Of a stretch of 64,000 bases of DNA, positions 29,145 through 36,898 are shown one piece after another. Each line of letters opens with the position of its first letter. Position 1 is the stretch's first letter. Below the pieces are notes generated by a model that ran no database searches, had not been told where the DNA came from, and saw only the letters and a list, made by a program, of their open reading frames with translations. The position numbers and the translations under genes are program-made. The DNA comes from Bacteroidia bacterium (GTDB lineage: Bacteria > Bacteroidota > Bacteroidia > Bacteroidales > Prolixibacteraceae). Location: the NCBI GenBank assembly GCA_025358025.1, contig JANYKW010000021.1:1-64000 (forward strand), written 5' to 3'.

Positions 29145-31211
29145 TTATCGTTTCATGACTATTCCGGCTTTCATCCATATCCCCGGCTGCTCAACGTTTC
29201 CAAAATCATAATAAGACTTATTCAGAAGATTATTGGCTTCCAGATATAAGCTAAATTGATTTTTTGTCCAGCTGATTCGTGTATCAATCAGCCACAATGG
29301 TGCATAACTCACTTCATTTCCATATTTATTTCCATCCCAGAAAGTAAAGGTTCCATTCCGGTCCTGGTAAGAGATCAGCCAGCTTGCGCTCAGGTTCTTG
29401 CAAATATCATGTGAAAGCCTGATGTCAATTTTATGCTTCAGATAATCCAGCAGATATTTTGAAATATAGGGTTCTGACTCCTTGTCCTGTGTCAGATAGC
29501 CATATGAGATACCAAAAGTTTGTATAAAGAGCCTTTTCTCAAATAGCCTGGAAGGATTTAACTGAGCAGAAACCTCAATACCTGCAGTATTTAAGTTAGT
29601 CATATTTTTTGCATACCACAGATTATCACCTGGTTGCTTGACCCAATCAATCATATTTTTACCCCATCTCTTGAAAATCGATACATGGGTTGTCACCCAT
29701 GGATTGTTGTATTTGAGCCCCGATTCAACAGAAATAGCCTCTTCGGGCAGAAGTTCAGAATTACCTATACTGGTAGCACTTTTGTAATATAGGTCGGTAT
29801 AAGTTGGCAATCTTAGTGACTTGTTAACTGATACATATAACTTCAGTGGGTTTGAAATTTTCCATCCTATATCAAAACCCGGATAGAGTTGCCATTTTCT
29901 CCCGAGTGAGGAGTTCCAGTTGGCCATTATTCCTCCGGATATATCCAGGGATCCAAAGTGTTGAGAGTATTCGCCGAAAAGGCTCAAATTGGACCGGCTG
30001 GCTTCATGGTTAAATTGTATGCCACTTTCACCCGGAACATTGGTTGGAGTACTCATTTCATTTCCCAAAACGGTGCTCCATATATTCTCGCTCCTGAAAT
30101 CGGTGCCATAGGCAAGTTTACCGAATCCGGCAGCAATCCATCCGCTCAAATTTGATCCATACGTATCTGTGAGATGATAATTGTGCATTTTGTACCATGA
30201 GGGTGCACCGTCAAAATCTCTGAAAAGTTCAAAACGATCCTGGTTTCTTCGCCAATAGAAAGAAGGTGCGAGATGAAATATACCATTAGAGATTGCTTTT
30301 ACCGAGGCAAATGTGGTTTTAATTCGCTCATATTGATTGGGATATACAGGAGTATAGAAATCATTTGCTCCAAATCCCCGATCTGAATATCCTCCCTGAA
30401 ATTCAAGTTTTCCGGTTGAAAAAGTCCGGCTTCCGTTGTAGAATGCATTTCCGATTTTGAAATCCGTATTGGGAAGGGATCCGTTCGCTTGTTTATAATC
30501 GGCAGAAATACGGTTAGTCAGCTTACCGGTTAGAAAAACAGATGTGGCAGCTGATTCGAAGAATCCATATTGTCCGCCACTAAACCGTCCTGTCAGTGCA
30601 GGAGTATCTGATTGATCTGTGATAATATTGATCGCACCACTGAAAGCATTGGGACCATAAATCCTGGACGAAGGTCCTTCGAGAATTTCGATGCGGTTTA
30701 TGGCATCGAAGCTGACAGGCAGATTAAGGTTGTGGTGACCGGTCTGGGGATCATTGAGAGGAATCCCGTTCAAAAGGATCAGAACCTGATCGAATGAACT
30801 TCCGCGAATACTGATATCGCCCTGAACGCCATTATTTCCACGTTGCCTGACGTCGACATTGGGAGAAAATTTGAGCAAATCATGCAAATCATGCACCGGG
30901 GCATTCTCCAGCTCCTCCTTCCCGATAATTTGTACGATGCGCGCAGTCTGTGAAAATGCGACAGGTGCGCGTTGTGCACTCACGACTACCTCTTCCACCT
31001 CAACCTCCCTGATTGGTTGTAGCGTGTCTCCGGCAGCCACCAACAGCGAATATTCAGCATTTGCGGGAACTGCAAAGGTTAGATAAACGATACTTAATGT
31101 TGCTATCCTTACAACCTTGTGCATGCTGGAAAAGACTGAAAAGCCCTTTCTTCCCCATTTTCTGAAAGTTACTGCAGGCTTTTGCATGCACAAAAACCTT
31201 TTCTGAACCAT
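29145..31211 (-). CDS. BtuB-like TonB-dependent receptor
   Basis: A 688-residue outer-membrane receptor, short for the family and without the SusC-type CarboxypepD_reg extension. A TonB box-like EEVVVSAQR precedes the plug domain (LHDLLKFSPNVDVRQRG, IRGSSFDQVLILLNGIPL), and a 22-strand-type barrel ends in VMKR. The N-terminus FRKWGRKGFSVFSSMHKVVR followed by a hydrophobic stretch resembles long signal sequences of Bacteroidales BtuB-like receptors, so a start at 31211 or ATG 31187 is preferred to ATG 31124. A TAACTTTG box at 31236-31243 lies just upstream. The ligand is unknown; I found no cobalamin riboswitch core nearby. Confidence 0.9.
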   Translation of the reverse strand: MVQKRFLCMQKPAVTFRKWGRKGFSVFSSMHKVVRIATLSIVYLTFAVPANAEYSLLVAAGDTLQPIREVEVEEVVVSAQRAPVAFSQTARIVQIIGKEELENAPVHDLHDLLKFSPNVDVRQRGNNGVQGDISIRGSSFDQVLILLNGIPLNDPQTGHHNLNLPVSFDAINRIEILEGPSSRIYGPNAFSGAINIITDQSDTPALTGRFSGGQYGFFESAATSVFLTGKLTNRISADYKQANGSLPNTDFKIGNAFYNGSRTFSTGKLEFQGGYSDRGFGANDFYTPVYPNQYERIKTTFASVKAISNGIFHLAPSFYWRRNQDRFELFRDFDGAPSWYKMHNYHLTDTYGSNLSGWIAAGFGKLAYGTDFRSENIWSTVLGNEMSTPTNVPGESGIQFNHEASRSNLSLFGEYSQHFGSLDISGGIMANWNSSLGRKWQLYPGFDIGWKISNPLKLYVSVNKSLRLPTYTDLYYKSATSIGNSELLPEEAISVESGLKYNNPWVTTHVSIFKRWGKNMIDWVKQPGDNLWYAKNMTNLNTAGIEVSAQLNPSRLFEKRLFIQTFGISYGYLTQDKESEPYISKYLLDYLKHKIDIRLSHDICKNLSASWLISYQDRNGTFTFWDGNKYGNEVSYAPLWLIDTRISWTKNQFSLYLEANNLLNKSYYDFGNVEQPGIWMKAGIVMKR

Positions 31212-31435
31212 ATTTTAAAAATTAAATTTAGTAACCAAAGTTATTCTTTTTATGGATCCAAATGACCAATTTTACATGTTCTCAACCGCTTTGCCTGAAT
31301 CAGTTTGTGCATTGAGGACCAGAACCGCTATCAAAACAGTATAATTATTAGTGGTTTTTTGCGTGCATGCAACACCATACAAAAGCGATCAGACATTTAT
31401 AATTATATTTGCATTCAAACTAACAAATCAACTTT

Positions 31436-32881
31436 ATGAGTACAAATCGAAGGGATTTTATCAGACAAGGCAGTATGGCCGGAGTCGGGCTGACGGGAAT
31501 GACCCTGGCGGGCAATGATCTTTTTGCGCAGGAAAAGGTAAAAAACAAAAAAACTGTAGCCAGAGATGAGCGTATCGTCCGGGTGGGATTCATTGGTGTG
31601 GGAGGTCGTGGTCAGGGCCATGTACACGATTCGATCACGGTTGGCGGGATAGAAATTGTGTCTGTTTGTGATATCAGCCCTACATCAATAGAAAGCACCA
31701 AACAGATCATCTCCAAAGCCGGAATGAAAGAACCAAAATTTTACTCAGGAAGTGACCATGCCTACGAAGAGATGCTAAAGAACGAGGAGTTGGATGCTGT
31801 AATTATCGCAACACCTTGGGAATGGCATGTACCGATGGCCATTGCATCCATGAAAGCCGGTGTTCCTTATACGGGTGTCGAAGTTTCGGCAGCTAATTCT
31901 ATGGAAGAGTGTTGGGATTTGGTAAATGTTCATGAAGAGACTGGAAATCAGCTGATGATTTTGGAGAATGTCTGTTACCGCAGAGATGTTATGGCCATTC
32001 TCAACATGGTACGCACCAATATATTCGGAGAATTGCTGCACTGCAGATGCGGTTATGAACATGATCTGCGTTCCGTGAAATTTGAATTATTGAAAGATGA
32101 TCTTAAAATTGGCAAGGAAGCCCATTCTGAAGCCCAATGGAGGGGCCTGCATTCGGTGCGCCGCAACGGAGATCTCTATCCCACCCATGGATTGGGACCT
32201 ATTGGTACCTACCTGGATATCAACAGGGGCAACCGATTCCTGACTTTGTCAGCGATGGCTACCAAATCAAGAGGCCTGCATGATTTTGTAATGGATCATG
32301 CTGCCAAAGACAGCATATACAGGGACATTCAATTTAACCTTGGGGATATTGTAACTTCAATGATTAAATGTGCCAATGGTGAAACCATCCTGGTTACGCA
32401 CGACACCAATCTGCCGCGACCATATTCTCTGGGTTTTCGCGTACAGGGCACCAATGGAATCTGGAGAGGAGAAGGAAGCGGAGATTGGAAAGATCCTGGT
32501 CAGGCTATCTATGTCGAAGGACAGAGTAAGCCACACGTTTGGGATCAGTCTGACAGTTGGCTGAAAAAATATGACCATCAGTTATGGAGAGAAAAAGGTG
32601 AACAGGCATTAGGCGCCGGCCACGGTGGAATGGACTTTATTATGCTGAATGATTTTTTTGATGCTGTTCGTGGTAAAAAAACTGTTCCGCTTGATGCATA
32701 TGATGCTGCAGCCTGGAGTGCGGTATCGGCTTTATCAGAGATGTCTGTTGCCCGCGGTGGTGCTTCTGTAGATTTTCCCGACTTTACCAGAGGACAGTGG
32801 ATCAAGAGAAGACCTCACTTTGCCATGGATACACAATTTCCTGTTAACGAAGATAGAGCACTGATTAACAATCTTTTCTAA
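31436..32881 (+). CDS. GH109 family glycosidase (Gfo/Idh/MocA fold), alpha-N-acetylgalactosaminidase-like
   Basis: A 481-residue protein with a twin-arginine leader (NRRDFIRQGSMAGVG, residues 4-18), so export by Tat with bound NAD is likely. The Rossmann motif GFIGVGGRGQGHV follows. GH109-specific blocks include TPWEWHVPMA, ENVCYRRDVMAILNMVR and YPTHGLGPIGTYLDINRG, with His251 as the likely catalytic histidine. Family members use enzyme-bound NAD to cleave terminal alpha-GalNAc. Substrate is inferred from family only. A TATATTTG -7-like box lies at 31404-31411. The last codons form one arm of a large hairpin. The convergent genes encode a sugar transporter and a sugar kinase. Confidence 0.87.
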   Translation: MSTNRRDFIRQGSMAGVGLTGMTLAGNDLFAQEKVKNKKTVARDERIVRVGFIGVGGRGQGHVHDSITVGGIEIVSVCDISPTSIESTKQIISKAGMKEPKFYSGSDHAYEEMLKNEELDAVIIATPWEWHVPMAIASMKAGVPYTGVEVSAANSMEECWDLVNVHEETGNQLMILENVCYRRDVMAILNMVRTNIFGELLHCRCGYEHDLRSVKFELLKDDLKIGKEAHSEAQWRGLHSVRRNGDLYPTHGLGPIGTYLDINRGNRFLTLSAMATKSRGLHDFVMDHAAKDSIYRDIQFNLGDIVTSMIKCANGETILVTHDTNLPRPYSLGFRVQGTNGIWRGEGSGDWKDPGQAIYVEGQSKPHVWDQSDSWLKKYDHQLWREKGEQALGAGHGGMDFIMLNDFFDAVRGKKTVPLDAYDAAAWSAVSALSEMSVARGGASVDFPDFTRGQWIKRRPHFAMDTQFPVNEDRALINNLF

Positions 32882-32930
32882 ATAAAAAGTGGGAGTTTTT
32901 ACTCCCACTTTTTATTTAGAAAAGATTGTT
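32867..32930. terminator. Perfect 30-bp inverted repeat forming a bidirectional terminator
   Basis: Arms 32867-32896 and 32901-32930 are perfectly complementary around a TTTT loop. The left arm includes the final codons and stop of the GH109 gene. The right arm includes the final codons and stop of the convergent transporter gene. The stem core AAAAAGTGGGAGT/ACTCCCACTTTTT gives a T-run in both directions. Confidence 0.9.
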
Positions 32931-34153
32931 TTGTTGACAATTAATGGCCTTGCCCGGAAAGAGAGAAAGAGCAGGTAAGAGAGGGTAACATAATTGAACA
33001 GCATTCCGGTTCTCAAGCCAAAATGATCTGCTAAGAATCCGACAATCAAAGGAGTAACTGCTCCTCCCATAATTCCTGAACACAAAATACCAGAGAATGA
33101 GCCATGGTGCTCGGCAATTGAATTCATTCCCAATGAAAATACGATCGACCACATAACGGAGGCACAAAAACCCATGGCAATAAAGGCATAAAAAGAAATC
33201 TTCGGATCTTCGGCAAAAAGTGCTGTTGCAAGGCACACCATTGCACCCAGAACAAATACACGAAGAACAAGCTTGCTGTCAACGAGTTTAAGCAATCCCA
33301 ATCCAAGGATACATCCGATAGTCATAAGACCCCAGTACCATTGCACTGCCTGGGCACCTTCCACTTCAGGACGTAATCCGTGATAAGTTTTAAGAAACTC
33401 TGAAATCCAGTTGGCCACCCCCTGTTCAGTGCCTACATATGCGAAAATACCAAAGAAGAACATGATCACGGTTTTGTTTTTGAGAAGGTGAACGATGGTA
33501 TCCCAGTTACCGGTTTTCTCATCTTCTTTCAATTCTACTTTGGGAAATTTGGAAGAAAAAATAACAAAAATCATGACAAAGGCGATCATTGCAAACACCC
33601 AGTAAATGGAAACCCAGGTAAGATTCGCCGGAACAAGACCCCCTAAATACTTCACAATTCCAGTGGGAGAACCCTGCGGTCCCAACTCACTTACCAAATA
33701 TGAATAGAGCATAGGACTTAGAAATGAGGCTCCCCCGAAAAAAAGTTGCGCCATAACAGAGTTGAAGGCAAAATGCTCTTCTCCGCCGGAAACACGCAAC
33801 AGTGGATTGATAGCAACCTGCAAAATTGCCATACCAGCCCCAATAAAAAACAGGGAACCAAGCATAACTCCAAATTTTGGAACCAATCCAAAGATCAGTG
33901 CTCCTGCAAAGGCAGAAATAAAGGCCATCATCATGACCTTTTTCTCTTTAAAACGCTCAGTCATCAACCCGGCAGGTATGGACATGACACCATAGGCAAT
34001 GAAGAAAAATAGTGGCAAAAAGGCAGCCATTGTATTACTGGCATGAAAGTCATCTTTTGCTACCGGTAAAATAGCACCGAGGATGTTCGTAAGAAAAGAG
34101 ATCACAAAAAAGACGACAAAAACCAGAAAAACCATGTAATAGTTTCGTTTCAT
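32912..34153 (-). CDS. Sugar:proton symporter, MFS FHS family (FucP/NagP-like)
   Basis: A 413-residue, 12-segment MFS transporter. N-terminal FFVISFLTNILGAILPVAKDDF and PAGLMTERFKEKKVM resemble the fucose/glucose-galactose:H+ symporter (FHS) group, as do the AINPLLRVSG and GTEQGVANWISEF blocks. It would import a monosaccharide across the inner membrane. The ROK kinase gene lies 35 bases upstream on the same strand, so transport and phosphorylation are probably coupled. The convergent GH109 gene suggests an amino sugar substrate (inference). The last residues (NKTIFSK) are encoded within the 30-bp inverted repeat. Confidence 0.9.
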   Translation of the reverse strand: MKRNYYMVFLVFVVFFVISFLTNILGAILPVAKDDFHASNTMAAFLPLFFFIAYGVMSIPAGLMTERFKEKKVMMMAFISAFAGALIFGLVPKFGVMLGSLFFIGAGMAILQVAINPLLRVSGGEEHFAFNSVMAQLFFGGASFLSPMLYSYLVSELGPQGSPTGIVKYLGGLVPANLTWVSIYWVFAMIAFVMIFVIFSSKFPKVELKEDEKTGNWDTIVHLLKNKTVIMFFFGIFAYVGTEQGVANWISEFLKTYHGLRPEVEGAQAVQWYWGLMTIGCILGLGLLKLVDSKLVLRVFVLGAMVCLATALFAEDPKISFYAFIAMGFCASVMWSIVFSLGMNSIAEHHGSFSGILCSGIMGGAVTPLIVGFLADHFGLRTGMLFNYVTLSYLLFLSFRARPLIVNKTIFSK

Positions 34154-34188
34154 TATAGTTATTTATTTGATTACTAAAATTTTAATGA

Positions 34189-35040
34189 TCATCGTTTGAT
34201 CAAGGGCAAGGCCGCAGCTCCATAAATTGCTGAATTTTCAAGTTCTGAAATATCAATCTTCAGGTTGGCAAGCACACTTCTGAAGGCGAAGTCCTGTAAA
34301 GCAAGGTACATCGCCTCTTTGAAGAACTCAAACGACTGGGAAACAGATCCACCTAAGATAACAACCTCAGGATCATAGGCATATAGAATTGATTTAAGGG
34401 CTTCTCCAAGATGATTGCCATATTCTTCGAATAGCTTTAAAGCAGAATCATCTCCTGTTTTTGCCAGGTGAAATATATCGATCGCTTTAACTTTCTTTTC
34501 ATCGGTAAAAAATTGTCCACTGCAATAATATTCTACATTGTGGGAAAGATATGGCAAATTGCCAAACTCACCGGCTCCGCAGTTTGATCCTTCATACAAC
34601 TTCCCGTTGAAAATCAGTCCGCATCCCAATCCGGTTCCCAGCGTTACACCAACGATGTTTTTGTAGGATTTTGCTTTCCCAAAATATTTTTCACCAACGG
34701 CAAAGCAATTTGCGTCATTATTTACATGTACAGGCACTTGATAACGCTTTTCCAGCAACTCTTTCAACGGCACCACTTTCCAGGATGGAATGTTTGTAAC
34801 ATCGTAGACTATCCCATTTTCGACATCTACAACAGAGGGAACTCCCACTCCGATAGATTGCGTTCCGGCATCGAAACATCTATCGACAACCGAATAAATC
34901 TGGCTCATCACCTCGTCCACACTCCCTTTGGCCGGTGTAGGCAGTTTGGCGATGTGAACAATTTGATCTTGTGCAATTTTGCCTGCGCGGATATTGGTTC
35001 CTCCCAGATCAACGCCAATAATATTTTGAACGTTTGTCAT
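34189..35040 (-). CDS. ROK-family sugar kinase
   Basis: A 283-residue kinase. The ATP phosphate loop is VDLGGTNIRAG (10-20), the catalytic base Asp109 lies in VNNDANCF, and VGVTLGTGLGCG is the second phosphate region. The usual ROK metal site is altered: the ExGH motif reads E158-FG-N161, and the CxCGxxGCxE zinc cluster is reduced to a single Cys173 in YYCSGQFF. This fits a Bacteroidetes ROK subfamily, not a damaged gene, because the rest is intact. It should phosphorylate the sugar imported by the transporter encoded just downstream. Specificity (glucose, mannose or N-acetyl sugar) is unknown. Confidence 0.9.
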   Translation of the reverse strand: MTNVQNIIGVDLGGTNIRAGKIAQDQIVHIAKLPTPAKGSVDEVMSQIYSVVDRCFDAGTQSIGVGVPSVVDVENGIVYDVTNIPSWKVVPLKELLEKRYQVPVHVNNDANCFAVGEKYFGKAKSYKNIVGVTLGTGLGCGLIFNGKLYEGSNCGAGEFGNLPYLSHNVEYYCSGQFFTDEKKVKAIDIFHLAKTGDDSALKLFEEYGNHLGEALKSILYAYDPEVVILGGSVSQSFEFFKEAMYLALQDFAFRSVLANLKIDISELENSAIYGAAALPLIKR

Positions 35041-35169
35041 CGTAAAAAAGTAGTTTTGAAATTAGCGATTCGAATCAGAATCCGTAAAAATAAGAAAAAA
35101 CGAACTAGATGAAGGAGTAGATTGATCCGAATCGTTATATTTATCCCTGACAACAGAATATTATCCTGG

Positions 35170-35832
35170 ATGGAAGTAAAAATTGAAGAGAGTTGGAAGA
35201 GACGGCTGGCTGAAGAGTTTGAGCAATCCTATTTTCACGAATTGACAGAATTTGTTAAACTGGAGTATGCTTCTAAGCAGGTATTTCCGTCCGGTAAATT
35301 AATTTTTCATGCCTTTGAGCAATCTCCGTTCGACGATACCAAGGTTGTTATCCTTGGACAGGATCCGTACCACGGTATAGGTCAGGCACATGGACTTTGT
35401 TTCTCCGTACCGGAAAGAATTGATCAACCACCCTCACTTCAAAATATATTTAAGGAAATACAGCAGGATCTCGGGATTCCAATTCCTTCCAGCGGGAATC
35501 TCGATCGCTGGGCAAGGCAGGGAGTATTACTCTTGAATGCTACACTGACAGTTCAGGCCAACCGGGCCGGATCACATCAAAACCATGGATGGGAAAAATT
35601 CACAGACCGTGTCATCGGCATACTTGCTGCGGAGAGGGAGCACCTGGTATTTCTTCTTTGGGGTTCTTTTGCTCAAAAAAAAGGGGAGTTTATTGACCGG
35701 AACAAACATTTGGTCCTCACCTCTCCTCACCCGTCACCGCTATCTTCCTACCGGGGATTTTTCGGAAACAAACATTTTAGCAAGACCAATGAATACCTTA
35801 AAATGCATGATATTGAACCTATTGAGTGGTAA
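35170..35832 (+). CDS. ung: Uracil-DNA glycosylase (family 1)
   Basis: A 220-residue base-excision repair enzyme removing uracil from DNA. The water-activating loop GQDPYHG (Asp65), the uracil-binding and intercalation regions (LLLNATLTVQANRAGSHQNHGW) and the HPSPLSSYRG leucine loop are all present. I start at ATG 35170, where the family N-terminus begins; a TTG-type start 16 codons upstream adds unrelated residues. It is divergent from the ROK kinase and convergent with the nucleotidyltransferase. No clear terminator is visible in the 100 bases after it. Confidence 0.97.
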   Translation: MEVKIEESWKRRLAEEFEQSYFHELTEFVKLEYASKQVFPSGKLIFHAFEQSPFDDTKVVILGQDPYHGIGQAHGLCFSVPERIDQPPSLQNIFKEIQQDLGIPIPSSGNLDRWARQGVLLLNATLTVQANRAGSHQNHGWEKFTDRVIGILAAEREHLVFLLWGSFAQKKGEFIDRNKHLVLTSPHPSPLSSYRGFFGNKHFSKTNEYLKMHDIEPIEW

Positions 35833-35932
35833 GAAGATTGGAAAATTTGGAAATTGGGGTTATGTTGTCAGGTAATTAAACAAATCAAATGAATTTGTAA
35901 AATATTAATTAATGCAAATTAAGATTGCATAT

Positions 35933-36664
35933 TTATTCATTTTCCAATTTTCCAATTATTTCTTCTGCGGCGATGAGTTGTTCCGGTTTGCCAAGATCGA
36001 TCCAAAGGTCTGACTGATCATGGTAACCGAAAATATTCTGACTCTGCGCCAATCTCAGGTACAATTGAATGATTGAAAATTTGCCTGTTTCTGTGATGAG
36101 CGGGAAGATTTCAGGCTGAACAATCTGAATTCCGCTAAAGGCAAAGTTTTGTAATATTTGTTCGTTTCTGATGATATTCTCGTCACCAGTTTTTACATTT
36201 CTCCAACCGGAAAGCTGCATCTCAGAATTAAAAACCAGGTATCGCTGGGTAATTCTTTCCCGGATAGCCATCGTAGCAATGCCACCTTTCCTGAGGTGAA
36301 AAAGCATGAGATCCTTTAGATCGATTGTACTGAGAATATCCACATTGTAAACCAGAAATGGTTCACGATCGCCAAGGAGTGCATGGGCTTTAAGTAAGGC
36401 CCCACCTGTATCCAGCAGTTGATCTCTTTCATCTGATACAACCACCGGAAGATGAAAATTTTCTTTTTCTTTCAGGAAATCAATGATTTGAGATCCAAAA
36501 TGATGAACATTAACTACAATTTCAGAAACATCCAGTTCGTTAACTTTTCGAATCGCTCTTTCAAGAAGTGTCATCCCCTTCAGTTCAACCAGGGCTTTTG
36601 GCCTGTTTGTTGTAAATGGATAGAGCCGGGTACCCAGTCCTGCAGCAAGAATGAATGCCTTCAT
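35933..36664 (-). CDS. Sugar-1-phosphate nucleotidyltransferase (MurU-like)
   Basis: A 243-residue NDP-sugar pyrophosphorylase with the signature AAGLGTRLYPFTTNRPKALV (7-26) and the second-lysine region VVSDERDQLLDTGGALLKA. Size and single-domain build match MurU, which makes UDP-MurNAc from MurNAc-1-phosphate in cell-wall recycling, and also match mannose-1-phosphate guanylyltransferases. The upstream kinase of AmgK type favours the MurU reading, as amgK and murU are partners in pseudomonads. The ATG overlaps the stop of the small zinc-ribbon gene by one base, so translation is coupled. Confidence 0.85.
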   Translation of the reverse strand: MKAFILAAGLGTRLYPFTTNRPKALVELKGMTLLERAIRKVNELDVSEIVVNVHHFGSQIIDFLKEKENFHLPVVVSDERDQLLDTGGALLKAHALLGDREPFLVYNVDILSTIDLKDLMLFHLRKGGIATMAIRERITQRYLVFNSEMQLSGWRNVKTGDENIIRNEQILQNFAFSGIQIVQPEIFPLITETGKFSIIQLYLRLAQSQNIFGYHDQSDLWIDLGKPEQLIAAEEIIGKLENE

Positions 36665-36807
36665 CAGAATTTAAGGGCTTGGTTGTTTAGTTTAACCGGC
36701 TTACAGATTTTATCTTCTTTTTTGGCATTTCTGCCACATTTCCTGCACTCGAATTTCGGATTGTCGGGCTTTTCATAATCCTTCTCTTCACATTTCTTTT
36801 TGGTCAT
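36664..36807 (-). CDS. Small 47-residue zinc-ribbon-like protein
   Basis: A short ORF between the kinase-RapZ gene and the nucleotidyltransferase gene on the same strand. It begins MTKKKCEEKDYEKPDNP and has Cys6, Cys21, Cys24 and Cys35; the FECRKCG piece looks like half of a zinc ribbon. It is highly charged (Lys/Glu) and has no signal. Its TGA overlaps the downstream ATG (TGATG). Coding is supported by this coupling, by the cysteine pattern and by its fit between two functionally related genes. Function unknown; a metal- or RNA-binding accessory role is possible. Confidence 0.7.
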   Translation of the reverse strand: MTKKKCEEKDYEKPDNPKFECRKCGRNAKKEDKICKPVKLNNQALKF

Positions 36808-36867
36808 ATTAATTATTCAGTTTACAGGGTTTGAAATGTTTGAAATGTTGAATTGACGGAACTTCTT

Positions 36868-36894
36868 AAATATTTTGAACGTTTCAAAATATTT
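36868..36894 (-). terminator. Hairpin just after the kinase-RapZ gene
   Basis: AAATATTTTGAA and TTCAAAATATTT pair perfectly over 12 bp around CGT, four bases past the stop of the kinase-RapZ gene. The stem is AT-rich and no good T-run follows, so it may weaken rather than stop read-through into the two genes beyond. Confidence 0.5.
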
Positions 36895-36898
36895 TAAC

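Noticed and set aside
31183-31373. 10-bp TTGCATGCAC inverted pair around the TonB receptor start and the GH109 leader
   Set aside because: The arms are short, self-palindromic in their centre and about 180 bases apart; no supporting structure.
31212-31435. Cobalamin riboswitch upstream of the BtuB-like receptor
   Set aside because: I looked for the GCCACTG-type B12 box and a long structured leader on the minus strand and found neither.
35837-35956. 11-bp inverted repeat (ATTGGAAAATT) between ung and the nucleotidyltransferase gene
   Set aside because: The arms are about 100 bases apart, AT-rich, and one lies in coding sequence; chance is likely, and it does not form a good terminator.
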